64,000 nt of DNA from Hyphomicrobiales bacterium. Lineage in GTDB: Bacteria > Pseudomonadota > Alphaproteobacteria > Rhizobiales > Rhizobiaceae. Of this stretch, positions 1-8,189 are shown piece by piece. The stretch is from the NCBI GenBank assembly GCA_900468535.1, contig UBTY01000014.1:1-64000 (forward strand), read 5' to 3'. The notes under the pieces are model-generated. The model made no database searches and had not been told where the DNA came from. It saw only the letters and a program-made list of their open reading frames with translations. The first letter of the stretch is position 1; each line of letters opens with the position of its first letter. The position numbers were made by a program, and so were the translations under genes.

Positions 1-1334
1 CCGCCACCGCCTCGATGCCCCGCGAACTCAGGACGGCTGGCATGGTGTCCACCACCCATCGCCAGGCCACCGCGTTGCGAGTGCAGGTTGGCGGCGCTCC
101 GCGAGCGGATTTCGCCAAGGCCGGAAGGGCGGTGCGGACGCGCATCAAGCTTGTCGGCCATCGCGTGATGTCCGAGGTCGCGCCCGCCGCGATCACCGAT
201 CTCTCCTCGCCGGTCACCGGCGGGACGATTGGCGACCCGGTCACGCAGATCGGCACCGCCGCCAGCGATCTTGTTGGCTCTGATGTCCTTGATTGCGGAC
301 GGCGTTACCCGGGCGTGGCCCGCTTCCGCGGCTCTCGTCTTGACGGACTTGGCCTTCGTGCGGATATCGTTGTTGCCACCCGCTTCCAACCTGTTGCGGA
401 TGTTGGTCTTGTCGATGTTGGCGAACTGGTTGTGATCGAACTTGATCTTGCTGCGATCGACGTTCTTCCAATCGACATCGTTGAAGTTGACCTTGCCGTT
501 ACGATTGAAGTTGTTGAAGCAGTGGTCGCAATCGATGTCGATATCATTGCCGTCGAAGCGACCGCCCCAGACCCCCCATCTGTCCCAATCGACCACGGCC
601 CCAAAAATCGCGCCGGTCACGAAGCCCGCGAAATACGTCGCTGTGGGATAGTAATAGTTTGGATAGGGATCGGGGTAGTAGCCGATCGGTTCTGCTGCAT
701 ATGCATCGTCGTAGAGCATCTGCGGCTCGTACTGCGGCACATAGATCTTCTCGGGATTGGCCGCCTGGATGACCACATTGTCGTTCTGCTGAACGACCTT
801 CACCTTGTCGTCCGTCTTGATGATGCCGTCAGCTACCGCCTTGTCGCGCAGTGTCTGGATGGCAATAAGGAGATCCTTCTGCTGGTCGGCAACCGCATCG
901 CCAAGCTGCTGAGTCCAGTCGAGGTCCTCGCCCATCATCTTCACGATGTCTGGATAATTCAGGAGCGAAACGACGCTGCCATCCCAGTCGTCCTTGGGCT
1001 TCAGCGCGGCGTTTCCTTTGACCTGCTCCAAAAATCGGGACGCTTCGACGATCTGCAACGGATAAAGCGAGGCAGAGGTTATGAGGGCGACGAGTTCGTC
1101 TGGATAAAGGGCAATCCGCGCGACCAGAACCTGCATTTCGTCATCGCTCAGCGCATCTGTGGAATCGCCGCCCTGCGATGGTACTGATGCGGAGGCCGGT
1201 GTTTCCGAAGCGGGAGCAGCCGATTGCTGCTGAGCTTCCAGACTGCTTCCGGAGAAAGACAGAAACGCCATCGCCGAAAGCCAGATTGCCGCACTTCTTG
1301 CTAGAGCGAGCGTGTTTGTTGAACCGATTTCCAT
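1..1334 (-). CDS. DUF3300 domain-containing secreted protein (C-terminus cut by window edge)
   Basis: The minus-strand reading frame starts at ATG 1334, seven bases after a GGAG Shine-Dalgarno, and stays open to base 1, so the C-terminus is missing. The first ~34 residues form a signal peptide with a hydrophobic stretch. Residues ~60-240 carry the DUF3300 hallmark (VARIALYPDELVALI, then SLYPLQIVEASRF) and a Tyr/Pro-rich segment (YYPDPYPNYY). The visible C-terminal part is rich in Asn, Asp, Arg, Gly and His and looks disordered. DUF3300 proteins are exported and have no known biochemical function. The call rests on the motif; the cell-envelope location is inferred from the signal peptide. Confidence 0.85.
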   Translation of the reverse strand, partial: MEIGSTNTLALARSAAIWLSAMAFLSFSGSSLEAQQQSAAPASETPASASVPSQGGDSTDALSDDEMQVLVARIALYPDELVALITSASLYPLQIVEASRFLEQVKGNAALKPKDDWDGSVVSLLNYPDIVKMMGEDLDWTQQLGDAVADQQKDLLIAIQTLRDKAVADGIIKTDDKVKVVQQNDNVVIQAANPEKIYVPQYEPQMLYDDAYAAEPIGYYPDPYPNYYYPTATYFAGFVTGAIFGAVVDWDRWGVWGGRFDGNDIDIDCDHCFNNFNRNGKVNFNDVDWKNVDRSKIKFDHNQFANIDKTNIRNRLEAGGNNDIRTKAKSVKTRAAEAGHARVTPSAIKDIRANKIAGGGADLRDRVANRPAGDRRGEIGDRGGRDLGHHAMADKLDARPHRPSGLGEIRSRSAANLHSQRGGLAMGGGHHASRPEFAGHRGGG

Positions 1335-1512
1335 TTGCTTCTCCGAACTCGACGCGAGGGGCTGAATGTCAATCCAGATATGCGGTCGGGTAGCGGCGGC
1401 CCGGTATGTTCGACCTTGCCCAAGGAGATTCGGCCGATCGGGTGCCCGCCAAAATAAGCAGTTTTAATTCAGTCGGGTAAGCTAGTTACCGCTCCACACC
1501 GGGGCAAGCGGT

Positions 1513-1530
1513 GAACATGTTCGTACATGT
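1513..1530. promoter_or_regulatory. paired ACATGT palindromes, candidate operator
   Basis: The intergenic region between the leftward DUF3300 gene and the rightward 79-aa gene holds the perfect 10-bp palindrome GAACATGTTC (1513-1522). A second ACATGT starts at 1525, exactly 10 bp (one helical turn) after the first. This spacing is what a dimeric regulator bound to one face of DNA would use. No regulator is identified. Confidence 0.3.
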
Positions 1531-1596
1531 GCGCACCTACCGCCGCGGTTCGGGCGCACAATAATCGAAGGGATTTCCTGTGCGGAGATGGTCGCC

Positions 1597-1836
1597 ATGG
1601 GGGAGTTGTCAGCGGTTATCAGCCGGTTCCCAGCGCAAGAGCTGATCATTCTTCGTCTCTATGCCCGCATGCCGGAGTTCCGGAGCCTCTGCGAGGACTA
1701 TGCAACAGCGCGATGCGCATTGCAGCGCTGGATTGAAGATGAGCGAAAGGCCGAGGATTTCCGCCGATTGAGCGAGGAGATCGAGTTGGAGATTCAAGAA
1801 TTGGTGGAGAATTCGGTCGACTGGAACAGGCACTGA
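1597..1836 (+). CDS. conserved-looking small protein of unknown function, 79 aa
   Basis: ATG 1597 is preferred over ATG 1588 because GGAG at 1584-1587 lies nine bases before it but directly abuts the other. The protein is soluble, charged and mostly helical (MGELSAVISRF..., then EIELEIQELVENS), with no signal peptide or membrane segment. It contains an RLYARMPEFRSLCEDY-like segment that I associate with short hypothetical proteins of proteobacteria, but I cannot assign a function. It is preceded by the paired ACATGT palindromes and followed 52 bp later by the HAD hydrolase gene, so co-transcription is possible. Confidence 0.7.
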   Translation: MGELSAVISRFPAQELIILRLYARMPEFRSLCEDYATARCALQRWIEDERKAEDFRRLSEEIELEIQELVENSVDWNRH

Positions 1837-1888
1837 ACGTGCCGCTACGAGCTGACGATCGCGGCGGCTGACATGGATGGAGGGTGTC

Positions 1889-2887
1889 ATGGCTGGATTG
1901 AGGCATATGGTCGGAGTGGCGGCTGCCTTCGTGATCGCTTCATTGATATCGCCTGCGGCGTTCGCCGACGATTTGCCGTCGTGGAATGAAGGGACCACCA
2001 AGAAAGCCATCACGGAGTTTGTCTCTGCAGTGACCTCGGACGGGAGCCCCGACTATGTCGCGCCGTCCGACAGGATTGCCGTATTCGACAACGACGGCAC
2101 GCTGTGGGGCGAGCAGCCAATGTATGTCCAACTCGCTTTTGTCATCGACCGCGTGAAGGATCTCGCACCAGATCATCCAGAGTGGAAAGGGAAGGAACCG
2201 TTCAAATCCGTCCTTGCCGGAGACGTGAAGGGCGTGGCCGCAACGGGAGAGGCCGGGTTGATCAAGCTGCTGGGCGCGACCCATGCCGGCATGTCCAGCG
2301 TTGATTTCTCCCGGATCGCCGAAAGCTGGATCAAGACCGCCAGGCACCCCAAAACAGGCAGGCTCTACACCGAGATGGTCTATCAGCCGATGCTCGAGCT
2401 CATGCAGTATCTCAGGTCGAATAATTTCAAGGTCTTCATCGTCTCCGGAGGCGGCATCGAGTTCATGAGGCCTTGGACCGAGCGGGTCTACGGAATACCG
2501 GCGGAAAACGTCGTCGGATCGTCCATCAAGACAAAATATACTGATAAGGGAGCAACGCCCTCGATTATGCGATTGCCGGACATCGAGTTCATCGACGATG
2601 GGCCCGGCAAACCGATTGGCATCTACACCCATATCGGTCGCCAGCCGATTGCCGCCTTCGGCAATTCCGACGGAGATTTCGAAATGCTGGAATGGACGAC
2701 GTCTCGGACGGGACGCAGCTTCGGCCTGATCGTTCACCACGACGACGGCATGCGAGAATTTCAGTATGACCGAAATTCTCACTTCGGTCGACTTGATAGG
2801 GCGTTGACCGAAGCGCCGAAGCGCGGCTGGGCTATCGTGAGCATGAAGGATGACTGGAAGACGATATATCCGGAGAAATCGCCGTAA
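1889..2887 (+). CDS. periplasmic HAD-superfamily hydrolase
   Basis: The start at ATG 1889 is chosen because GGAGGG lies five bases upstream; an in-frame ATG at 1877 has no such site. Residues 1-26 form a signal peptide ending AAFADD. HAD motif I is DNDGT, with Asp67 as nucleophile and Asp69 as general acid. Motif II is FIVSGGG and the acidic motif IV is GNSDGDFEM, so all catalytic elements are present. HAD phosphatases form an aspartyl-phosphate intermediate and need Mg2+. The substrate is unknown; a secreted phosphomonoesterase role is an inference. It converges on the TolB-like gene that ends at 2991. Confidence 0.85.
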   Translation: MAGLRHMVGVAAAFVIASLISPAAFADDLPSWNEGTTKKAITEFVSAVTSDGSPDYVAPSDRIAVFDNDGTLWGEQPMYVQLAFVIDRVKDLAPDHPEWKGKEPFKSVLAGDVKGVAATGEAGLIKLLGATHAGMSSVDFSRIAESWIKTARHPKTGRLYTEMVYQPMLELMQYLRSNNFKVFIVSGGGIEFMRPWTERVYGIPAENVVGSSIKTKYTDKGATPSIMRLPDIEFIDDGPGKPIGIYTHIGRQPIAAFGNSDGDFEMLEWTTSRTGRSFGLIVHHDDGMREFQYDRNSHFGRLDRALTEAPKRGWAIVSMKDDWKTIYPEKSP

Positions 2888-2906
2888 GCAGAACCCCGGT
2901 GGGAAC

Positions 2907-2928
2907 GGCCGGCGCGCTCCAACCGGCC
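2907..2928. terminator. weak hairpin between convergent genes
   Basis: GGCCGG (2907-2912) and CCGGCC (2923-2928) can pair around a 10-base loop between the HAD gene and the convergent TolB-like gene. There is no clear T-run on either side, so intrinsic termination is uncertain. Confidence 0.3.
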
Positions 2929-2990
2929 AGCTGCAAGCACTTTAGCAAGTGCATCCACTATGGCTTCCGTTGCCTGTGCCCGATAGACAG

Positions 2991-4013
2991 CTAAGGCGTC
3001 GCCATCGTTTGTCCGTGAACCTGCGTCGTTTCTGTCTCGTGAGACGGTATTGCACCGTGTGCTTCTCCCAACGCGCCCGCGACCGAAGTCGCAATCTCAT
3101 CCTGCATGGCAAGTAAAGCGCCGCTGGCGTAGGCCCGTTCATACTTTCCGATCCAGACAAGACGTCGCGTGGAAACCTCTGTCAGACGAACCGTAACGCG
3201 TATAGTGCCGGATCCGGCAACGGACTGGATAGCGCCGTCAACCACATATGTCAGTCCCAGCCGCTGTCCTACCTCGACGGGGTCCACGGTGGTTTCCAGC
3301 GTACTCTGAGGGAGATAAAGACGAATGTCCCGGAACCGGCTCAGCCCAGCCAGGACTTCGTCGGCAAATCCTTCAGCCAGGACTGATTGCGAGGTGTCGG
3401 ACGTCTTGAAAGGAAAAACCGCCAGCGCCGGGCCAGGGTTTTGCGTCGTTGCGTTTCGCGTAAGAAACACTGCCATGCTGGCTATGGCCGCAACCAACAG
3501 GGCGATCATCCCAACGGCAAGTCTTCCCGAGAGACGCGATTTCTTTGGCGGGGCGCCGGAAACCAGTTTGGGCGCCGTGTCGGGACTTAGTCTGTTGGTC
3601 CCGTCAACCCGTTCGATCGAGCCATCCGGAGAATTCGAGCAATCCGGCCATTCTATGACTGGCGCGTATTGCCCCTTTGGAATGGTTATCCGAAGGAAAC
3701 TGTTCCGGCCCGCGGATACATAGTAGCTGTTGAGGTCATGACGGAGTCGCCGCGCTTCGAGGCGAACCACCGGGTCGCTTTGTGGATCAAAGCTCTCATC
3801 GCGGCCGAATACGATGGTGGCGATCGTGTAGCCTTTGAAACCTTTGTCGCGGCCTGCAAGCAACTCTTCGACCAGATATCTAAGAAGCTTCCGGCGCCGC
3901 GTCGTCGACTTGAAGTCCGGGCTATCCAGGATGCGGTCCAACTCTTCCTTGACCTGGCGAGGCGGCAGGTTAAGTCCAGGCGAAATCATCCGATCTATTG
4001 AGTTCGACGTCAT
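2991..4013 (-). CDS. membrane-anchored protein with N-terminal regulator-like domain and TolB/FlgO-like domain
   Basis: The 340-aa protein starts at ATG 4013 with AGGG six bases upstream. Residues ~15-120 form the basic domain (RRRKLLRYLVEELL, FGRDESFDPQSDPVVRLEARRLR) that precedes TolB-like and TPR modules in many rhizobial proteins annotated as adenylate cyclase or regulator. Residues ~164-185 are one transmembrane helix. Residues ~196-315 match the TolB-N/FlgO-like fold (ALAVFPFKTSD, ... GFADEVLAGLSRF, YVVDGAIQS). Relatives usually continue into TPR repeats, and this one stops after the TolB-like domain. There is no cyclase catalytic domain. The N-terminus is probably cytoplasmic; its DNA-binding role is inferred. 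Confidence 0.7.
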   Translation of the reverse strand: MTSNSIDRMISPGLNLPPRQVKEELDRILDSPDFKSTTRRRKLLRYLVEELLAGRDKGFKGYTIATIVFGRDESFDPQSDPVVRLEARRLRHDLNSYYVSAGRNSFLRITIPKGQYAPVIEWPDCSNSPDGSIERVDGTNRLSPDTAPKLVSGAPPKKSRLSGRLAVGMIALLVAAIASMAVFLTRNATTQNPGPALAVFPFKTSDTSQSVLAEGFADEVLAGLSRFRDIRLYLPQSTLETTVDPVEVGQRLGLTYVVDGAIQSVAGSGTIRVTVRLTEVSTRRLVWIGKYERAYASGALLAMQDEIATSVAGALGEAHGAIPSHETETTQVHGQTMATP

Positions 4014-4277
4014 GAGAGCCCTGCAAAAATTGCTCGTTCACTCATTGGTAAGGATCGAACCAGGAACCTTACTTTCCGTGATGATGTTTCGCTCAATCAG
4101 AAATCGATGAAAGTACGTTACAGTAAATTTTACGGAGAGAAACAGCGCCTGAGCCCTAGGCACCTGACACATTCGTCACGTCAGCCCGAACTGGACCGCA
4201 TGCAACCGGTGGCGCCCGATTAGACGCACGCACTTCGCCGGCGTGAGAAAAACTCTCGTAGGAAAGGCAAAGCACGT

Positions 4278-4457
4278 CTAGCGCGCGCGGGCAAACGTCA
4301 GGGCGAACCCGATGACGGTGATCCCCATGCCGACATAGACCCAATCCTCATTGAAACGAACGGCCGTCGCATCCCCGATGCGACCGCTCGCGAATGCGAC
4401 CAGTGAAAGTCCGATCATCATGGCGATCAAGCCGGCCAATTGAAAAACACGCTTCAT
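4278..4457 (-). CDS. small membrane protein, 59 aa
   Basis: Reading from ATG 4457, the protein begins MKRVFQLAGLIAMMIG and has two hydrophobic helices (residues ~5-23 and ~38-55) separated by a short polar loop. AAGG about ten bases upstream is a modest ribosome site. An upstream open extension in the same frame lacks coding character and runs into the 73-aa secreted-protein gene, so it is not used. Function is unknown. A palindromic 17-bp element that recurs at 17376 lies just upstream. Confidence 0.55.
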   Translation of the reverse strand: MKRVFQLAGLIAMMIGLSLVAFASGRIGDATAVRFNEDWVYVGMGITVIGFALTFARAR

Positions 4458-4467
4458 AGGGCTGCCT

Positions 4468-4484
4468 TCGTCGGTGACGACAAA
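4468..4484. repeat. 17-bp palindromic element, copy 1
   Basis: The 17 bases TCGTCGGTGACGACAAA include the inverted repeat TCGTC-GGT-GACGA. The identical 17-mer, same strand, occurs at 17376-17392. This copy lies 11-27 bp upstream of the 59-aa gene start (minus strand). The pairing and recurrence suggest a protein-binding site; that is inference. Confidence 0.35.
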
Positions 4485-4627
4485 GGGATTACGTCTGAAG
4501 CGTGCAATTGGTTCACCCGCAATGCAAAATTGGCAACATTTCCGATTTTCACGGCGCATGTGGCGACCGCTAGAATCGGCAGCGCCCGCCAGGTGGCGGG
4601 CGCAGGTTTGGGACGCAGATCGGAACG

Positions 4628-4849
4628 TTACATCTTGCAGGCCGGCGCTGACATCATTGCCGAGTCCGCAAGAGCCTTGGTCTTGTGAGAGCCGCCGACA
4701 GCAACCATCATCTTGCCGTCGGGGCGCTTCGAAACCACGCTGCATTTCGTACTGTTTGGCTCATGCGCAACGTAGTAGTGAGTCGCAGCCAAAGTCGGCA
4801 GCGCTCCGGCTGCCAGGATCACAAGGCTTAGCGCCGTTGTCTTGATCAT
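4628..4849 (-). CDS. small secreted protein, 73 aa
   Basis: ATG 4849 follows GGAGG with six bases of spacing. Residues 1-21 are a signal peptide (MIKTTALSLVILAAGALPTLA). The mature ~52-residue protein has two cysteines (KCSVVSKRPDGK and SAPACKM) that could form one disulfide after export. It has no recognised domain. It is probably monocistronic: the next minus-strand gene begins 170 bp downstream. Confidence 0.7.
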   Translation of the reverse strand: MIKTTALSLVILAAGALPTLAATHYYVAHEPNSTKCSVVSKRPDGKMMVAVGGSHKTKALADSAMMSAPACKM

Positions 4850-4962
4850 CGCATTCCTCCGTTGGCTTTACGGGCGATTGTGCCCGACACAGAGTTAGCT
4901 ATGGCGCGCCGACGTATTGACGAAGCGTCATTTCGGCGCACGTCCAGGGCGCGCCCCGATGC

Positions 4963-6120
4963 CTACGCAGGCTTTGCCACAGCCGAACGCCGGCGAATGA
5001 CAAGGACCGCCACCACGAGCGCCACGGCGATGATACCTGCCGCCAGCAGCGGTCTGTACGCCAACCATCCGAACGCGATGGCGAGCGAGCCGAGAACGAG
5101 CGTCAGCACAAATGCGAGCAGCGATGTGCCGAAGCTGACGATGGACCCGATGAAAGGAATGATATCGCCGAGAACGCCGAAGATCGCGAAGATGCAGACG
5201 AAACCGATGAACATCAGAACCAGGCCCGCGGCACGCAGCAGCCAGGCGATGATGTTGTTTTCAGATTCGGCGGACTTGAACATCGAAGCGGCATCGACAC
5301 GCCCGCCGGCGCTCAGGAATATCTCGCGACCATTGCCGCTGGTATAGGCCGCCAGGCTGCTGCCCTGCTGCTTTCCGACGAAACTCGCCTCTTTGGCATC
5401 GACACGATCGAAGGAAACTTTGAGATCACCGACAGCCGGGTCGGAGGACCGATCTCCGACATAGATGCCGTCTCCGTCTCGCTTGACCGGCCGATCGCCC
5501 CCGAGAGCGGCGGCGACCGCCGAGACGTCGTTGTCGGTCATCGCGAGACCGGCGTGCTGCCCGATATCGGCGACCATCTGCGCGGGTACCTCGAAGGCAC
5601 CGACATGCGTCCCCTCGACGACGAATGTTTCGCTGGCCGGCATGGTGCCCGGATTGTCATGGCCTTCCGGATGCTTGAATTCGCTGGAGCGCACCGGCTC
5701 CGAACGCCACTCCTTGCCATAGGTGTAGGTGGTCGTGGTCTCCTCGCCGCCTCCGACCTTCTTTTCCGTCTTGCTGTCGCTCTTTTCGACCCATTGGTAC
5801 ATCTCGACGCTACGGGAGATCGCAACGGCATTCTCAGCCGAAACGCCGAACATATCGTCCTGGGCACGCCCCTCCACGGATACCGGAGCGCTGATGTGCA
5901 CGAGCTTGCCGTCGAATGCAGGATCATGCGTCAGGGCATCGATCGAAACGACCTGCGCCGCGCCTTCCTCAAGCGCGCGAAAGGTGTTGATCGCACGTCC
6001 CTCGTTCCAGATCAGCAACCAGATCGAACCGACGAGCAGGACGAGCCCGACAATGATGCCCACCAGCGCCTTCTTGATCCTCTCGAACCAGGACGAATAG
6101 GTCGTTTCGGTATAGCTCAT
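4963..6120 (-). CDS. TMEM43 family membrane protein
   Basis: The 385-aa product has one N-terminal transmembrane helix (~17-39), a large exposed central domain (~45-285) and a C-terminal cluster of about four hydrophobic helices (~288-372) ending in a basic tail. This layout and the motif WNEGRAINTFRALEEGA near the first helix are those of the TMEM43/LUMA family (Pfam TMEM43). Human TMEM43 is an inner nuclear membrane and ER protein; the bacterial members have no established role. The gene is preceded by a terminator belonging to the next upstream gene, so it likely has its own promoter in 6121-6150. Confidence 0.85.
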   Translation of the reverse strand: MSYTETTYSSWFERIKKALVGIIVGLVLLVGSIWLLIWNEGRAINTFRALEEGAAQVVSIDALTHDPAFDGKLVHISAPVSVEGRAQDDMFGVSAENAVAISRSVEMYQWVEKSDSKTEKKVGGGEETTTTYTYGKEWRSEPVRSSEFKHPEGHDNPGTMPASETFVVEGTHVGAFEVPAQMVADIGQHAGLAMTDNDVSAVAAALGGDRPVKRDGDGIYVGDRSSDPAVGDLKVSFDRVDAKEASFVGKQQGSSLAAYTSGNGREIFLSAGGRVDAASMFKSAESENNIIAWLLRAAGLVLMFIGFVCIFAIFGVLGDIIPFIGSIVSFGTSLLAFVLTLVLGSLAIAFGWLAYRPLLAAGIIAVALVVAVLVIRRRSAVAKPA

Positions 6121-6151
6121 GTTCTGATCCGCTCTCGGAAAGGCACCAAGG

Positions 6152-6180
6152 AAAAGTCCCGCGCTGACCGCGCGGGACTT
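6152..6180 (-). terminator. rho-independent terminator
   Basis: The 11-bp stem AAGTCCCGCGC / GCGCGGGACTT (6154-6180) is followed on the minus strand by TTTTCC. It sits just after the 111-aa secreted-protein gene and before the TMEM43 start. Confidence 0.8.
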
Positions 6181-6205
6181 CTGTATCGTAAGGCCTGAGC
6201 CCTGC

Positions 6206-6541
6206 TTATTCGTGAATGGTGTAGGAGCTCATTTCGCAGAGATTCTGCGTGTCGGTCGTGGTGTCGAGGTTGGAGCCTTCCTCGAACTCGAACTTCATGT
6301 CGTACTTGCAGGTCTCGCGACCGTCGGCGATGGTGATGTCCATGCTTTCGCCGGGGTTAAGAACCTGCTTGCCGAAAACATCGTCTTCCCACTCGTTGAC
6401 GCCGACGGGCGATGTATAAAAGTTCGTCAGAACGGAATTCGTGCCGTTCTTCAGCGTAAAGACAAGGTCTTCCGCGTTGGCAGTACCGGCAAACAGAATG
6501 CAAGCAGCCGTAGCAACTGCCGCAATATTCAATTTTTTCAT
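6206..6541 (-). CDS. secreted protein of unknown function, 111 aa
   Basis: ATG 6541 is chosen over the in-frame ATG 6550 because AGAGG lies nine bases before it but directly touches the other. Residues 1-22 are a signal peptide ending TANA|ED. The mature domain resembles a family of small exported bacterial proteins with the pattern N-x-T ... FYTSPVGVNEWEDDVFG ... LNPGESMDITIADGRETCKYD. Two cysteines (ETCKYD, NLCEMS) may pair. I do not know a function. It diverges from another secreted-protein gene at 6805. Confidence 0.75.
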   Translation of the reverse strand: MKKLNIAAVATAACILFAGTANAEDLVFTLKNGTNSVLTNFYTSPVGVNEWEDDVFGKQVLNPGESMDITIADGRETCKYDMKFEFEEGSNLDTTTDTQNLCEMSSYTIHE

Positions 6542-6804
6542 GTTTTTCATCCTCTTACCCAATCTGAGGGCGCGAGAATTCTTAGTCGTGGAATCAGCTG
6601 ATTGAAAAGAGGGGGAGACAGCCCATTTCTGGTGGGATCGCGATACCGCCGCATCCGCTCGAAAAAACATTGGTGGCGCAAGCCCAGACCGAAACCTATT
6701 GAAACCACTTGCCGCCTGACCAAATTCGAACAAAGACGCATGCAATGCAGTGCATACGATGAAAATGTTCGTGGCGTCGGCCACGCGCAAAAAGGGGTAA
6801 TGGA

Positions 6805-7284
6805 ATGAACTACGCAAGAATGGCGGCTGCCTGCCTGCTGGCAACAGCCTCCGCATCGACAGCATATGCCGCTCCGCAGAACTTCCCGGGCGCGCCCGGC
6901 GCTCTGACGCTGTCAGGCAAGTGCGCCAAGCTGGTAGTCGGCAAGGTCGATGCCAGCAAGGGATGCGAACCGGAGCTCGCCAGCGTTACCCTGATGAACG
7001 GCACAGTTACCCTGATCCTCAGCGCCGGCGGCAAGATGCTCGGCTTCCAGGGCGACGGCACGAAAATCAAGCCCGCGTCCGAGGGTAATGTCAGCATGCC
7101 GCTGAGCCTCGTGGTCACCGGTGCCGGCCAGAAGATGACGGGTCAGGTGAAGGTCACCGGCTCATGCACGATGGGCAACCCCTACAGCGGCAAGCCGGTC
7201 GTTATCGAATGCACCGCCAAGAGCACGGACACCGTCTTCACAGGCAGCTTCCGCACCAACGGCAAGGCCCCGAAGCAGAAATAA
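6805..7284 (+). CDS. secreted protein of unknown function, 159 aa
   Basis: The protein starts MNYARMAAACLLATASAS and has a clear signal peptide cleaved near YAA|PQN. The mature part is rich in Gly, Thr, Val and Lys with alternating hydrophobic residues, which suggests a beta-rich fold. It has four cysteines (GKCAKL, KGCEPEL, GSCTMG, IECTAK) that could form two disulfides. GGGG lies about eight bases before ATG 6805; a nearby ATG at 6799 runs into a stop at once. It ends three bases before the convergent nuclease-like gene, so there is no room for a terminator. Confidence 0.7.
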   Translation: MNYARMAAACLLATASASTAYAAPQNFPGAPGALTLSGKCAKLVVGKVDASKGCEPELASVTLMNGTVTLILSAGGKMLGFQGDGTKIKPASEGNVSMPLSLVVTGAGQKMTGQVKVTGSCTMGNPYSGKPVVIECTAKSTDTVFTGSFRTNGKAPKQK

Positions 7285-7287
7285 GGC

Positions 7288-7983
7288 TCAGGCGCACCAC
7301 GCGCCGCTGCCAGGCTTGCGAGCAAGCCCTTCGCCGATCAATTGCGTACCGATGGAACGGCCGTCGCGTGAAACGACGCGCGGCGATCCTGCCTTGCCCG
7401 GCTGGCCTGCCGTATTCATCGCAAACGAACCCGCGTTAAGCAGATTGAGCAGCCGCAGCTTGGCGGCGAAGCCCGCCTTGCGCTCGCCGTCGCACCGTGC
7501 GGTGTCGATCGCCGGGCTGACGATGTCGGCAATGACGATCTTCTCGCCCTTGTACCAGAAAGTCCCGCCATCGGCGACGCAGTTGATGTGTTCGCCCTGC
7601 CCGCAATAGCCGAACGCGGCCTTCGCGGACTGTGTCTCGGCAGGCGAAAGCGAGACGGGAACGGCTTTTTCCGCAGCGGCGGGTGACTTGGCCGGAACAG
7701 GCACGGAAGCCGGTGGCACCACACGCGATGTCGATGCGATCGATGCGGTCTGCTTCGGGCCGGCGTCGCGCTGCGGTTCGGTTCGCGCCACCGACGTCGG
7801 ATGCATGAGAGCCGGCGCCGATGTGCGGGCCGATGCCAGCATCGGCTTCACGCTCTTCCAGTTGTCATAGACCGCGATGCCGCCGACCGCGAGAACCCCG
7901 ATGATCGCCCACGGGATGGCACTGCCCCCCTGTGCTTTCGATCGCGATGATGTCTTGCGGCGGCGAGTTGCTGTCTTGGCCAT
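7288..7983 (-). CDS. staphylococcal-nuclease-like (SNase) protein, active site lost
   Basis: Start ATG 7983 gives a 231-aa protein: a basic Arg/Lys/Ser N-terminus (MAKTATRRRKTSSRSK), one transmembrane helix at ~22-41, a Pro/Ala/Ser linker and a C-terminal SNase-like domain (~140-231). Active relatives read DGDTFW...GEKIRIADIDTPE at the calcium and catalytic site. Here the corresponding positions read DGGTFW and GEKIVIADIVSPA, so an Asp, the first catalytic Arg, a second Asp and the catalytic Glu are all replaced. The later Arg (RDGRSIGTQ) remains. The fold assignment is good. Loss of nuclease activity is inferred, and a binding or scaffold role is possible. Confidence 0.75.
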   Translation of the reverse strand: MAKTATRRRKTSSRSKAQGGSAIPWAIIGVLAVGGIAVYDNWKSVKPMLASARTSAPALMHPTSVARTEPQRDAGPKQTASIASTSRVVPPASVPVPAKSPAAAEKAVPVSLSPAETQSAKAAFGYCGQGEHINCVADGGTFWYKGEKIVIADIVSPAIDTARCDGERKAGFAAKLRLLNLLNAGSFAMNTAGQPGKAGSPRVVSRDGRSIGTQLIGEGLARKPGSGAWCA

Positions 7984-8189
7984 GGAGTCCGATTCCGTTG
8001 AGGGCCGGATTATCGCCGCGCAATCCTTTCCGAAAGGTTGGCGACGACACCGTTTCCCCTCGCCTGCCACATCCTCGCAACAATCGCCCTCTAGGACGTC
8101 CTCGTCATTTTTCCGTGAAGCACTGGGCATTCGCCATGTCAGCCCCCAGCTAAGCCGGTGAAGTGCCATCTGTGTAGAAGATCTTGAGT

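Noticed and set aside
15..1187. Plus-strand open frame antisense to the DUF3300 gene
   Set aside because: The minus strand carries the DUF3300 motif and a signal peptide; the plus frame is a valine/aspartate-rich mirror with no ribosome site.
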